Below are positions 22,403 to 32,636 of a DNA stretch of 64,000 bases, piece after piece (position 1 is the stretch's first letter; the number at the start of each line of letters is the position of its first letter). A program made the position numbers and the translations under genes. The notes under the pieces were generated by a model. The model worked only from the letters and a program-made list of their open reading frames with translations, had not been told where the DNA came from and did no database searches. Source of the stretch: Effrenium voratum (taxonomy: Eukaryota > Sar > Dinophyceae > Suessiales > Symbiodiniaceae); contig CAUJNA010001247.1 of NCBI GenBank assembly GCA_963377175.1, positions 203,106-267,105 of the forward strand. Reading direction: 5' to 3'.

Positions 22403-22589
22403 ATGGCCCTGAAGGAAGGGAACGTTGTCACCTTCTTCTTCCTCTTTGCCTCAATGGTGGTTTTCTGCGTGGGCAGCCCGGGAAGCTTGTTGATTGAAGC
22501 TCAGAAGGTTGAGTTGGCTCAGGTCTGCGTCCTCAACCTCTTCATTGCTGTCCATGGCGAGGCTGCATGCCAGCTGCTCTGCGCCGAAT
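22403..22589 (+). CDS. Hypothetical membrane-segment fragment
   Basis: The frame codes EGNVVTFFFLFASMVVFCVG, a good transmembrane helix, then SPGSLLIEAQKVELAQVCVL and NLFIAVHGEAACQLLCAEW. It runs straight into MITE B4. Upstream, another frame (22285-22400) reads LLAFGQSGDGDGIDVILQLG, which may be the same gene after a frameshift or an intron. The family is not identified. Confidence 0.3.
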
Positions 22590-22710
22590 GGCCGTGGGTC
22601 AAAACCAATGGGATCCCATCTTGGTAGGTGAATTCACCACCCATTTTAGTCTAGTTTAGTGGGTATTGGGATGTTCACTGGGGGTACGATTTGGATGTTG
22701 ACCCATGGCC
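22590..22710 (+). mobile_element. MITE family B, copy B4
   Basis: Runs from GCCGTGGGTCAAAACCAATG to TTGACCCATGGCC with the standard interior. No clear target duplication remains. Confidence 0.85.
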
Positions 22711-23308
22711 AAAACATATTCATCGCACGGGTAGGCCTATGACTCTGCACAAGACAAGGCCGAGCCACTGAGATCCACGACTCACCACTGAGTCATTGGA
22801 GTCTGATCTTGCTCATTGGATCCGCAGGCATTTACGGAGTTCCTGCAGGCGCTGTGAGAAACCGGCAGTGCAAGTTTCCTTCGGATCAAGACGTGGCCTG
22901 CAGCAAGTACCTGAGTCCCCCGGAAGGAGAGGGCCGGAATTTGTCTGCACTGCCTTCTGAGGCGCGGCGTTTTTTTTTTTTTTTCTCACCTGCAGTTCTC
23001 CCAAAAAGAAAGCCTTGGGGCTTCTTATTTCTTTTTTTTCCCTGCGCACCTCAACAGGTGAAGTAACAGTTCCGCCGGCTGCTGCTTTTCCGGTCGGGAG
23101 GCCATCTTGGCCGCCGCGGTGCTTCTCCTTTCGCGTGCGCGGGGCTGAGTGGCAAATTCCTGTGTGGCTCGTCTGAGCCTGAGCTTTTATCCCCCAGAGG
23201 CTTATTGCCTGTTCTGGGCTGTTGACACTTGCACTGTGCCGCTATACTCTTTTGCCTCATCTGGTGCTTTGTTGATTTGCCGGCAACCGGCGAGGCCTGC
23301 CTTTCAGG

Positions 23309-23484
23309 TTGTTCACATCGTGAAGTCTTTGCAAGGCTGCAGAAGTCGGCTTCAACTTGTGAGGCAGCGCCGTCTGCTGTCCTACCTCCTGCTGCAGCTG
23401 ATCGGTCTGACGGCCTGGGCTTTGCTGCTGCGGGCCTGCGCCCGAGGGAGGACTGAGGGATTCGATCTCCTTTGGATCGATTAA
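23309..23484 (+). CDS. Putative terminal exon with a hydrophobic helix
   Basis: After an acceptor CTGCCTTTCAG the frame codes VVHIVKSLQGCRSRLQLVRQ, RRLLSYLLLQLIGLTAWALL and LRACARGRTEGFDLLWID before TAA. The central part is a likely membrane or amphipathic helix bounded by arginines. An upstream part of the same frame (23149-23308) is less convincing. The product is unknown, and no partner exon was confirmed. Confidence 0.35.
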
Positions 23485-24165
23485 GGAGCCTTCTATCCCC
23501 ACACTGGCGCCCACTGCGATGCTCCTGGTCTTTGCAATGTTGGGTGACTCCATCCTTGCAGGGGCCCCAATGTCATAGACAGGCACCGGATGATTGGATG
23601 GCAAACAAGGTCCAACGTCCATGGGACAAGATGAAGGGGGACAGCTGCATTGCCTTCTCACATGACAGTCCACAAGCTTCTTGCAGCCAGCGGAGCCGAG
23701 CGGAGCCAACCTGCCAGGACGAGTACTACTTGTGGATGTGCTACAAGGTTCGCCTGGCTCATGTTCATGAGGGGCTGCTTCACTCTCGGTTGTGTGACGG
23801 TTTTTCAAGTGAACATCTCACCTTGTCATTCCGCAGATAGCTGAAAGCTATAGGGCTTCTCACTTCTAATAAAGAGGGGAAAGTGATTTGCGAGATTGAT
23901 GGGCTGGTGCTAAGGGGCATGCAGTTTGGGGTGCTGTTTGGGGTGCTGTTGGAGGGGTGCTAGTGACAGCGCGGGGGCATTTTTGCGAGATTGACGGCCG
24001 GGTGCTGTTTGGGGCGCTCTTCGTGGAGATGCTGGTGTACAATCGTTGGCTTTTTTTTTCGCTCTCTGGGCTCTATGCTGGTGTAATTGGTGGGGATCAG
24101 TCTCTGGATTTCCGTGGTGGATCTTGAAACGCCTTCGGGATAGCCCGCCTCTTTTGCATCGCGCC

Positions 24166-25581
24166 ATGCAAGTACATGTTTACTTGCCGAGTGGGAAGAG
24201 CTGCTCTGTGGCACTGACGCCAGAGTCGAGCATCCGCGAATTGAAGACTGAGGCACAGCGGCAGTTCCAGCGCTGCTTTCTGACGCTCTTTTTCCAAGGT
24301 CAACAGCTGGATGTGACATCTACTTTGAGTGCTGTGGGCGTGCGAGATGGGGACAGCATTGATGCCATTGTGCAGTCTGTCCGGCTATCTGCTTCTCGAC
24401 AATCATTTGCGCGTTGTGCGGCAGGTGAGGTGCTTACATGGGGTCATCCTGGCAACGGGGGTGACAGCCGCCAGGTGCAAGAGCGATTGGTGCGGGTCCT
24501 GCAGATCCAAGCAAGTGCATGTGCCTTTGCTGCCATTCTGGATAGCGGCTGTGTGGTGACCTGGGGTGATCCTGACCATGGAGGTGACAGCAGCCAGGTG
24601 CAAGAGCAGTTGGTGGGCGTCAAGCAAATCCAAGCAACCAGGAGTGCTTTTGCTGCCATCCTGCACGACGGTTCTGTGGTGACTTGGGGCCAGTCAGAGC
24701 ATGGCGGTGACAGCAGCCAAGTGCGAGAGCAGTTGGTGCAGGTCCAGCAGATCCAATCAGCCTGGCTAGGTGCTTTTGCTGCCATCCGTGACGACAGCTC
24801 TGTGGTGACTTGGGGCCACCCAGAGCATGGTGGTGACAGCAGCCAGGTGAGAGGGCAATTGGTGCAGGTCCAGCAGATCCAAGCAACAAAGGGAGGTGCT
24901 GCTTTTGCTGTCATCCGTGACGACGGCTCTGTGGTGACTTGGGGTGATCAACGCTGTGGTGGTGACAGCAGCCATGTGCAAGAGCAGTTGGCACGGGTGC
25001 TTCGAATTCAGGCAACTCGCTTTGCGTTTGCTGCCATTCTTGAGGGCGGATCTGTTGTGACTTGGGGACATCCCAAGTTTGGCGGTGACAGCAGCCATGT
25101 GCAAGAGGACTTGACGCAGGTCCAGCAGGTCCAAGCAACAAACTATGCTTTTGCTGCTGTCCTGGAGGACGGCTCTGTGGTGGCTTGGGGCGGTTTTGGC
25201 GGTGGCAGCAGACCGGAGGGCTTGGTGCGGGTTCAGCAGATCCAAGCAACAGGAAGGTCTTTTGCTGCCATCCTAGACGATGGCTCTGTGGTGGCTTGGG
25301 GCAATCCTGATTTTGGAGGCGACAGCAGCCAGGTGCAGTTGGTGCAAGTCCAGCAGATACAAGCAACAGAAAGGGCGTTTGCTGCCATCTTAGACGACGG
25401 ATCTGTGGTGACTTGGGGCCATCCAGAGCATGGTGGTGACAGCAGCCAAGTGCGAGAGCAGCTGGTGCGGGTCCAGCAGATCAAAGCAGCCTGGCTAGGT
25501 GCTTTTGCAGCCGTCCGTGACGACGGCTCTGTGGTGACTTGGGGCCATCCTGGGTTTGGCTGTTGGCCTGGTTCAGACTGA
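24166..25581 (+). CDS. Ubiquitin-fold protein with ten short RCC1-like (VVTWG) repeats
   Basis: The frame is uninterrupted and intronless. ATG 24166 is preferred over the in-frame ATG at 24046 because it starts a beta-grasp domain (MQVHVYLPSGKSC, SIRELKTEAQRQFQ, LTLFFQGQQLD, VGVRDGDSIDAIVQ; residues 1-71) exactly as in ubiquitin; the 40 residues in between are hydrophobic and poorly conserved-looking. Residues about 85-471 hold ten units of about 41 residues with the core AFAAILDDGSVVTWG and the linker GGDSSQVQEQLVQVQQIQAT. The core resembles RCC1 blades (..a.l.dG.v..WG), but the units are shorter than the usual 50-60 residues; unit 7 is degenerate and unit 10 is cut by the stop. I recognise this architecture as an abundant Symbiodinium family often labelled HERC-like, although no HECT domain is present. 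A role in protein interaction or ubiquitin signalling is inference. The strong repeats also create several long antisense frames. Confidence 0.85.
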   Translation: MQVHVYLPSGKSCSVALTPESSIRELKTEAQRQFQRCFLTLFFQGQQLDVTSTLSAVGVRDGDSIDAIVQSVRLSASRQSFARCAAGEVLTWGHPGNGGDSRQVQERLVRVLQIQASACAFAAILDSGCVVTWGDPDHGGDSSQVQEQLVGVKQIQATRSAFAAILHDGSVVTWGQSEHGGDSSQVREQLVQVQQIQSAWLGAFAAIRDDSSVVTWGHPEHGGDSSQVRGQLVQVQQIQATKGGAAFAVIRDDGSVVTWGDQRCGGDSSHVQEQLARVLRIQATRFAFAAILEGGSVVTWGHPKFGGDSSHVQEDLTQVQQVQATNYAFAAVLEDGSVVAWGGFGGGSRPEGLVRVQQIQATGRSFAAILDDGSVVAWGNPDFGGDSSQVQLVQVQQIQATERAFAAILDDGSVVTWGHPEHGGDSSQVREQLVRVQQIKAAWLGAFAAVRDDGSVVTWGHPGFGCWPGSD

Positions 25582-26118
25582 GAAGGAATAACTCGTCCTG
25601 TTGGGGAGGACAACGGGTCTCTTTTAGCTAGATGAATGTTGCTCCCACATGTGCAGGCCCGGATGTGGTTCGACCATGGCGCGCACAGTGCTCAAGCCTC
25701 ACACAACACGAGTAGCACCTGCGGGCGGCTGCTTTAAGCGCCGCTTCGGGTGCAGCTGGACTGACATGTGCCATGGTCAAAACGCCTGCTTGTCTTGGGT
25801 TCATGGCGATGGTTATCAACCCCTTAGGGCACGGAGACAACCATCATAAGCTTAAGCGAGTGAGCCCATAATACTTAATTTCCCCCTAAGACAGCCACAA
25901 GGCCACAAGGGACGGATTTTGTTGCTTCTGTTTTCCACAGCCTTGCTTGTCACCCCTTGGGCTTAAGGAATCTATGACCATGGCCCACAGACTTCGAGGT
26001 GAGTCGGATGCTCCTGCTTTGGCTCCATGTTTTGTTGAATGGACCACCAGATGATGGAACAAGATATCCCAAAAGCGAGAAGGACGCAAGCATACGCCTA
26101 TGCAAAAAATGATTACTT
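25582..26118. other. 3' flank of the repeat-protein gene, no gene seen
   Basis: No splice-supported exon or recognisable motif was found between the stop codon at 25581 and MITE B5. Confidence 0.4.
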
Positions 26119-26234
26119 GGCAGTGGGTCAAAACCAATGGTACCATTTTGGGATAGGTGCATCACCCATTTTAGTCTGTTTCACTGGGGATTGGGATGTT
26201 CACTGGGGGGTAACCGGGGTTTTGACCCATGGCC
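26119..26234 (+). mobile_element. MITE family B, copy B5
   Basis: Standard ends (CAGTGGGTCAAAACCAATGG and TTTTGACCCATGG) and interior. The flanks ACTTG and ACTGG suggest a mutated 5-bp duplication. Confidence 0.8.
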
Positions 26235-26860
26235 ACTGGTTTTTTCGGGCCTGCATACCACCCAAACGGGATTTCCGACTTGGCTCCATGTCGATTTCCC
26301 CACTTGGAGACTTCCAAAAAGCAGAACGAGCGCTTGCCACTACCACCAAGACATGAATGAAGAACGTAGATCAGAGGCTTTCTTCACGGGTTTCCGCATG
26401 GGTTCTGGCCGTGGTTTCCCTTGAGTTTTCCCATACGCTTCCTTGCAAACTCCCACACGTTTCTTTGTGGGTTTCCATGGTTTCCCATGGACCTCGCGCG
26501 GTTTTCCAGGTTGTGAAAGGGTGCCATTGAGACCAAACAGATTGGCCAACCCATTCTGAGTTCGGACTCTTTGTGGTGTTCGCGGCTTCCCTGGACGGCA
26601 CTGACTTGTTCGTGTTTGGTTTGTTTGCTTTCGACCAAAGGTTGTGTGTGTGTGTGGCTTTGGCACTTGTGGTGACGCCACATCATTTCTCAAGGCACAT
26701 TTGAACACTTGGCTATGTCCAGGGCAAAAGGCATAGGATTCATGAGTCGGGCCTTTCGATGGCAGGAGAACTTCGACCAAGGGAGGATGTTGCCTGCAGC
26801 GGGCTCAATGCAAACCTGCGTACTCCAAAACCGTTTCTTCGCTTGCTCAGCACGTGCATC
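26235..26860. other. No supported gene; degenerate GGTTTTCC-type repeats
   Basis: Between 26400 and 26520 the motif GGTTTCC / TTTTCCC recurs many times, and a GT tract lies near 26645. The overlapping - strand frames are artefacts of this composition. Confidence 0.4.
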
Positions 26861-26863
26861 CTA

Positions 26864-27034
26864 CTGATGGACAAAATCCATTTCACACCACTTGGAAAGC
26901 ATGGTTTTACAGGGGAATCGCACCACGAACGGAAACCAGGGGTGAAACCATTGTGTGTTGACATTTACGTTGGGGAATCATCAGAAGCCAGGGTTTCTTA
27001 GGTGGTGCGAAATGGATTTTGCAAACATCCACAG
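26864..27034 (+). mobile_element. MITE family A, copy A3 (long form)
   Basis: The 171-bp copy runs from CTGATGGACAAAATCC to GCAAACATCCACAG, flanked by TA (26862-26863, 27035-27036). It carries an internal duplication of the GGGGAATC block, explaining its length. Confidence 0.85.
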
Positions 27035-27040
27035 TACAAG

Positions 27041-27139
27041 GTGGAGCGGGAGACCTCGGAGAGCAACATGGATGGCCGCATTGCGCGGCTGAAGCGGGAC
27101 AGCTGCGCCACCCACTCAACTTGCTGGTGCGAGAGATGC
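27041..27139 (+). CDS. Putative coiled-coil exon next to a MITE
   Basis: TACAAG|G after element A3 could act as acceptor for VERETSESNMDGRIARLKRD; a shifted frame continues as LRHPLNLLVREMQ. The element's right TA flank is part of the acceptor. The junctions are not proven, and a frame change within the segment suggests decay or a second small exon. Confidence 0.3.
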
Positions 27140-27212
27140 AGGGAATGAGAAATGGAATGAGCCCTATAAACAATCCCTTGTGGTTTCCTTTGCGATCGCT
27201 AGGTTCATTCCC
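27140..27212 (+). mobile_element. MITE family H, copy H1
   Basis: AGGGAATGAGAAATGGAATG at the left and TTCATTCCC at the right are inverted repeats; copy H2 has the same sequence in the opposite orientation. Confidence 0.6.
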
Positions 27213-27538
27213 AAGCTCCTTGTTGATTCTTTACTGAGCAAGTCAATTGCTTCCGCTTCGGTCGCCCTTCACCTTGCAGGAGAGCACACAGCTTTACAAG
27301 CAACTCCAATCCGTGGCTTGGCTTGGCGCGCCGGTGAACATAGCGCGATCTTGCGGGCCAGAGAGTTTAGGAGACATTTCAATCAAATGGGCATGATTTT
27401 TTCGCTGGGACCCTCTGGTGGGCATCATTTAGGTGGGGTGTTATGTCCACTGACCACTCCTGGCCAACTGATTTCCACCCCCTCCGCTTGGAAAATTCCT
27501 CGGGAGCCGCTAAGGAGGTGACGACGCCGCCGCCTCAG

Positions 27539-27626
27539 ATCTGCCCGCGATGGCGGCTCTGCCGTGGTTCTTCTGCCGAGGATCTCGAAGAATGTCACGG
27601 AGCGCACGCAGAGCCTAAGCCAGAAG
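27539..27626 (+). CDS. Putative coiled-coil exon
   Basis: Acceptor GCCGCCTCAG precedes the frame SARDGGSAVVLLPRISKNV and TERTQSLSQK, ending at a GTCCAG donor (27627). The composition is strongly protein-like and helical. It may belong to the coiled-coil gene whose clearer exons start at 32969, but the intervening chain is incomplete. Confidence 0.4.
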
Positions 27627-27652
27627 GTCCAGGCGGGGGCCGGAACCACTTG

Positions 27653-27750
27653 AACATCCCAATCCAACCACTAAAATAGGTTCTAAAATGGGTGAGTGAA
27701 TTCACCTACCAACCAAAATGGGATCCCAAAACAGTCTTGACCCACAGCCA
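27653..27750 (-). mobile_element. MITE family B, copy B6 (truncated)
   Basis: Reverse orientation from CATCCCAATCCAACCACTAA to TCTTGACCCACAGCCA; the outer third is missing. Confidence 0.75.
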
Positions 27751-27754
27751 AAAT

Positions 27755-27854
27755 GGGTATGGGTCAAAATAAAGCCACCAGGAATCGGACCACAGGTTTT
27801 AGTCCTTCCATTTTCCAGGGTTCAATTTGGGGTACCTATTTTTGGCCCACAGCC
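27755..27854 (+). mobile_element. MITE family C, copy C6
   Basis: From GGTATGGGTCAAAATAAAGC to TTTTTGGCCCACAGCC with the block ACAGGTTTTAGTCCTTCC. It lies directly after B6. Confidence 0.8.
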
Positions 27855-27861
27855 ATTCAGC

Positions 27862-27958
27862 CCGTTTTCATGGTTGCCCTGGTAAGTGGAAACATGGACC
27901 AAAACCTGCGGTTTGCCCCCGCCCCCCCCCCCCCCCTGTTTAATTTTGAGCCACACCC
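27862..27958 (-). mobile_element. MITE family C, copy C7 with a poly-C insertion
   Basis: Reverse orientation: TTGCCCTGGTAAGTGGAAAC, ATGGACCAAAACCTGCGG, a run of C, then TTTAATTTTGAGCCACACCC. It is inverted relative to C6. Confidence 0.75.
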
Positions 27959-27959
27959 A

Positions 27960-28460
27960 ATGGCAGGTCGCAGAAACAAGATGAGGCGTTTGGGATGAAA
28001 TTTGTTTGGATGTAGGACAATAGGGGCCCAACAATTGGAGTTTGTCCTGGAAACGCCAAAAGAAAGTCCCCAACCCAAGTAGCTCCTCAGTCTTGTGAGT
28101 CTCGTGACCCTTATGTGTGTGTGTGTGTTCAAACATGACCCCCCCCCCCCCGGCCCATGCGTTTTTGTTGCTTTGCAAACATAATATGACCACCAAATAT
28201 GTGTCTGTGTGCGTGTTTGTCAAAATGTGAACCCCCCCCCACCCTTTCTTGCGAGTTTTTCTCTTTCGGTTTCCCTTAAAGTCTTTTTTGTCTTCGGTTT
28301 CTCTTGAACAGCCAACACCCCCCCTCCCCCCAACAAAAAAACAAAAAAACACACACACAAACAACACAAAACAACAACAAAACAAGGGACACATAACAAA
28401 AACAAACAAACAAACAAAAGGGCGGCCGCTTCGCCTCTCCGAAACAAATTGAAGCCAAAG
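27960..28460. other. Simple-sequence-rich intron-like region
   Basis: G- and C-runs, GT tracts and AAAC-rich sequence dominate. A 364-codon - strand open frame across 27822-28916 is produced by these repeats and is not accepted. Confidence 0.5.
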
Positions 28461-28549
28461 CCGCCTGGAGGCCATGGATGGGCGGCTCCAGGGCCTAGAG
28501 GTCTCCATGGAGGAGCTCCTGAGCAACATCGAGTATGCGCTCAGCTCGG
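28461..28549 (+). CDS. Putative coiled-coil exon
   Basis: The frame RLEAMDGRLQGLEVSMEELL and SNIEYALSS is bounded by CCAAAG and by a GTTCTT donor (28550). Heptad-like leucines and acidic residues suggest a coiled coil. Same strand and style as the exons at 32969-34057; membership in that gene is inference. Confidence 0.45.
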
Positions 28550-29660
28550 GTTCTTGCGGGGGCGGGGTTTCGGGGGGGGGTTTCGGGGGGGGGGGGCATG
28601 GACACCTGGAGTGTATTTTGCTCCCATGGACCCGAAAAAAAACCAAGACCCTAAAAGAAGGAGGTTGCAAAATAGAGCCTGAGTGTCCACCAGACGGGGG
28701 CGGTAGGTGTTGAGATGACGAGACATGGGGTTTGTCGCCTTTTTTGGGGGAAGCCCCAAAAATGGGTGCACAATTTTGAATCAAGCCTAGACAGAGTACT
28801 CCCCCGAAAAAGACACTCAAATCCTGGAGTTGAAGGAGTAACAGGTTTGTACTCTTCGTTGATCTTCTACATTGGGTATGACAATACCAGATGCGTAGGC
28901 CGCGTCGTGTTTGCAAAGAATGGATTTGAGATACTCTGGAAGAGCTCCACTATGTTTCCTTTTCATTGTCTTGTTTGCCTTCGTTTGCTGCCAGATATTG
29001 CTGAAGGTGTGTCAGCGAAGCCAAGTGAAAGCACCGCTGATAGACTAGGCTTGTGGTTATCTTAATGAACGTTAGTAAGCTTAAGCTCATATACATACCT
29101 CGCACCTGTGTTAAAAACACGGCGTGCCATGTATGGATTTGATGTCTTTGCGCAAGCAAAAAGGAAGGCTGGCGCATGATGGCGGATGTGGTGCAGCGTG
29201 CAGTGCCGGTTAATCAGGCGAAGGGAATCTCCAGAGTTGCTTACGTCAGGCTCACAGGATTTGATTCAAAACTCACTTGTAGCAAGCATCTAGCAAATTC
29301 AGCTGCCTCAAGCTGACCGCACGCACCGATGTTATTTGCCGCATGTGGAACCTAGACAGGCGGCAAGCAACAACCACGACCTTTGGCCGCATCCCTTTGA
29401 TCTGACCGCCAACTAGCTGGCCTGGCAGGCGGGTTTTGTGGCATTGGTTCCTCACCGTGCCTGGGTCTCTGTCCAACTCATTTGGGATAAGGAGGGCCCA
29501 GAGTTGAGTCCCCGCAGTGCTTTGCCCAAAGGCTACATCAATGAACGATTCACCCATTTTGGGATGGAGAATAAGCAAACGCCCAGGTCATGGCGTCGAC
29601 CAATGGTCCAGCTCCGCAGGCTTAGAGCATTACATCTGCCTCGGTGGAGCGTGTGTCTAT

Positions 29661-29772
29661 CCGATTTGGGATCCCATTTTGGTTGGGATTGGTGAATTCA
29701 CCACCCATTTTAGAGCCGATTTTAGTGGGGATTGGGATGTTCACCGGGGGTATGGGATTTTGAAAAATGGCC
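29661..29772 (+). mobile_element. MITE family B, copy B7 (truncated)
   Basis: Contains GGGATCCCATTTTGGTTGGG, GAATTCACCACCCATTTTAG and GATGTTCACCGGGGGTATGG, but the left terminal repeat is absent and the right is eroded. Confidence 0.7.
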
Positions 29773-29846
29773 ATGAGACGGCCGGACATTCAAGGGCTTT
29801 CTTGATAATGTTTATGCATCTCTTGAGTCGTGCCTGTCTCCTCAGG

Positions 29847-30953
29847 GAATGTTTGTCCTGCATGTCCCACAAATTGGCGACTGTTTGTCCTGCGTGCTGT
29901 CCCACAAATTGACGAATCTTTGTCCTGCATGCTGTCCCACGAATTGACACAAATTGACGAATGTTTGTCCTGCATGCTGTCCCACAAATTGACACAAATT
30001 GACGAATGTTTGTCCTGCATGCTGTCCCACAAATTGACGAATGTTTGTCCTGCATGCTGTCAACACATATTGACGTATGTGTGTCCTGCATGCTGTCAAC
30101 ACAAATTGACGAATGTTTGTCCTGCATGCTGTCCCACAAATTGACACAAATTGACGAATGTTTGTCCTGCATGCCAACACATTGACGAATGTTTGTCCTG
30201 CATGCTGTCAACACAAAATGGCGAATATTTGTCCTGCATGCTGTCAACACAAATTGACGAATGTTTGTCCTGCATGCTGTCCCACAAATTGACGTATGTG
30301 TGTCCTGCATGCTGTCAACACATATTGACGAATGTTTGTCCTGCATGCTGTCACACAAATTGACGTATGTTTGTCCTGCATGCTGTCAACACAAATTGAC
30401 GAATGGTTGTCCTGCATGCTGTCCCACAAATTGACGTATGTTTGTCCTGCATGCTGTCAACACCAATTGACGAATGTTTGTCCTGCATGCTGTCAACACA
30501 AACTGACGAATGTTTGTCCTGCATGCTGTCACACAAATTGACACAAATTGACGAACGTTTGTCCTGCATGCTGTCCCACAAATTGACACAAATTGACGAA
30601 TGTTTGTCCTGCATGCCAACACATTGACGAATGTTTGTCCTGCATGGTGTCCCACAAATTGACGAATGTTTGTCATGCATGCTGTCCCACAGATCGACGA
30701 ATGTTTGTCCTGCATGCTGTCCCACAAATTGACGAATGTTTGTCCTGCATGCTGTCCGACAGTTTGACGAATGTTTGTCCTGCATGCTGTCAACACAAAA
30801 TGGCGAATATTTGTTCTGCATGCTGTCAACACAAATTGACGAATGTTTGTCCTGCATGCTGTCCCACAAATTGACGTATGTGTGTCCTGCATGCTGTCAA
30901 CACAAATTGACGAATGTTTGTCCTGCATGCTGTCCCACAAGTTGACAAACATT
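29847..30953 (+). repeat. 35/36-bp satellite array with higher-order structure
   Basis: About 30 units share the core TTGACGAATGTTTGTCCTGC followed by ATGCTGTC and then CCCACAAA or AACACAAA; some carry an extra 10-bp GACACAAATT. Divergence between units is low. Marker variants (AAAATGGCGAATATTTGT at 30209 and 30790; CATGCCAACACATTGACG at 30170 and 30612) recur in order, implying a higher-order duplication of roughly 440-580 bp. The open frames through it reflect the near-multiple-of-three period. There are no unique spacers, so it is not a CRISPR array. Confidence 0.9.
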
Positions 30954-31136
30954 CTTGGAAGCACAAAGGCTGACTAACTCGTATGCGATCTGCAAGGTTG
31001 CAGGCTGATCCGGGCCGCGCGGCAGTGGCTTGTGCTTTCAGAGTCAGGTGGAAAGCAGGGCCAAGCGAACAACGGCTGTTGCCTCAGACAGCTTACATGC
31101 GGGGCATGCCGGGTCCAGATGGTTTTGGTGAACACG

Positions 31137-31239
31137 CTGTGGATGGACGAAATCCATTTCGCACCACCCATGGGAAGGTTTTGCTTACTGGTACTTCAAA
31201 GGGCTTAGGTGGTGTGAAATGGATTTCGTCAATCCACAG
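31137..31239 (+). mobile_element. MITE family A, copy A4
   Basis: The left end CTGTGGATGGACGAAATCCA and right end GATTTCGTCAATCCACAG are 32-bp near-perfect inverted repeats and the best-preserved termini in the window. The flanks (CG/TG) do not show the TA duplication. Confidence 0.85.
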
Positions 31240-31488
31240 TGTTACAAGACATTTGGAGAATTGAGAGTCGCTGCAACTTGCAGGGCAGCGATCTCAAGAG
31301 ACAACCCACGCGCCTTTTATCACAGTTTTTTGTTGTTTCTTCTTCGACTACCTGCCCATGGACTTGAACCCACGGGTTCCCTTTTTGGGGTACATGACCC
31401 ACCCTCTGGGTTTAAGTCATGGGGGTAGTCAAAACGTGGAACCCGGTCTCACCATCCAACGCGCCACGACCGAGGCTCTCTCCTCGAG

Positions 31489-31559
31489 GACTTCTGCGTC
31501 CTCAAGAAGCGGCGGAGCTTCGGGAGCGCTGGCAAGTCAGGTGGGCGGTGAAGAAGATG
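31489..31559 (+). CDS. Putative exon with GTAAGT donor
   Basis: The frame LLRPQEAAELRERWQVRWAV ends KKM directly before a consensus GTAAGT (31560). The acceptor may be CTCCTCGAG. The peptide is helical and basic. Two other frames are also open, so the frame choice rests on the donor and on composition. Possibly part of the coiled-coil gene downstream. Confidence 0.4.
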
Positions 31560-31636
31560 GTAAGTGACGTTGATGGCGTTGTCCTGTTGGTTTCCTTTAG
31601 AACCGACAACGGGGCACCTTGGGAAGACGACAAGTG

Positions 31637-31734
31637 GGTGCGGGTCAAAAGTAAACCACCATGGGACCACAGGTTTTAGTCCTTGGTTCCATTTACCAGG
31701 GTTCCATTTTGGGTACCCATCTTTGACCCACAGC
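31637..31734 (+). mobile_element. MITE family C, copy C8 (complete)
   Basis: 98 bp from GGTGCGGGTCAAAAGTAAAC to TTTGACCCACAGC, flanked by a perfect 6-bp duplication CAAGTG (31631-31636, 31735-31740). Confidence 0.9.
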
Positions 31735-31978
31735 CAAGTGATGTTGAGAGGGTTGCCCTGTTGGTTTCCCTTTAGAACCGCAACAAAAAAACGGGGTACC
31801 CCCGGAAGAAAAAAGAAACAATCCACCCAAATGGACCCCTTGTTTCGACTTGTTCGTTCATTCTTCAGCTTCACCAGTGAAAAGTCGCGGGGCAACTGGA
31901 AAAACTTGGCTTAAGGGTTGAATGCAAAAGGCTTACGGGCCAAGCCGTGTTTAGAAAGCTCGCCCCTGTCAGCGCCCG

Positions 31979-32636
31979 ATGTCCATCTCGGGCATGGACC
32001 ACAAGAACATCGTGGCGATGAGCCAGCTGTGCACGGAGGAGAGTCCTTGGTGCAGATCCGCTGCCCAGAGTTCCACAGAAACTGTTTTGCGGGGGGAAAG
32101 CTTGCTGAGTGAATGACCCAGGGTGTTGGGAATGAACCTCGTATTTTTGTTTGAAGGAAACAGGGGATAGTTCATGGGGGTCATTTTCTCAATTGCTGTT
32201 GAGAACCAGAAAGAATGTGAGAGAGAAGCAGTTGGGGCTGTGCTTGCGTCCCACTGTGAGGAATTGGAAAGCAAGATGAAGGAGAAGGCAGCCTTATCCA
32301 AGAAGCTTGCGGATCTGAAGCGAGCGAAGCTGCAGTGCTCCCTCGAATGTGTTGCTTGTTCTAACTGATTGGCTGCGTGTTCACTTCTGCAACGGAAGTG
32401 ACATCTGGGTGGATAGGTATGATGGCAAGCTTCAGAAAAAGAAGAAGGAGAACGACAGCTCAGTGGTCCAGACAATGGATATGGACGGGGACATGTTGCA
32501 GCTCTTGCCCCATTGTGGGCGTTTGCGACAAAGTTGCAGGGCTTGCTGTTCAGTCACGCAACCATGATTGGAGACATGCGCGGCGAAGAGATGGCGCCCA
32601 TGTTAGGAGAAAAAGCTGCAAGCAGTGAATAACAGC
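31979..32636 (+). pseudogene. Coding-like fragments, unidentified
   Basis: Protein-like pieces follow in different frames: SISGMDHKNIVAMSQLCTEE (31982-32041), a coiled-coil piece CEELESKMKEKAALSKKLAD with LKRAKLQ (to about 32335), and LWAFATKLQGLLFSHATMIG with DMRGEEMAPMLGEKAASSE ending TAA near 32630. They could be exons of the coiled-coil gene that becomes clear at 32969, or remains of another gene; no consistent junctions were found. Confidence 0.3.

Noticed and set aside
24403..25613. Several - strand ORFs of 87-159 codons opposite the RCC1-like gene
   Set aside because: They mirror the repeats of the sense gene and its codon bias, with no independent motif.
27822..28916. A 364-codon ORF on the - strand
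   Set aside because: It crosses two MITEs, G/C runs and GT tracts, and antisense to it lies a plausible coiled-coil exon; composition is repeat-driven.
29741..30964. ORFs of up to 205 codons and a CRISPR-like look of the satellite
   Set aside because: The units are contiguous with no unique spacers and no cas genes, and the peptides are translations of the 35/36-bp repeat.
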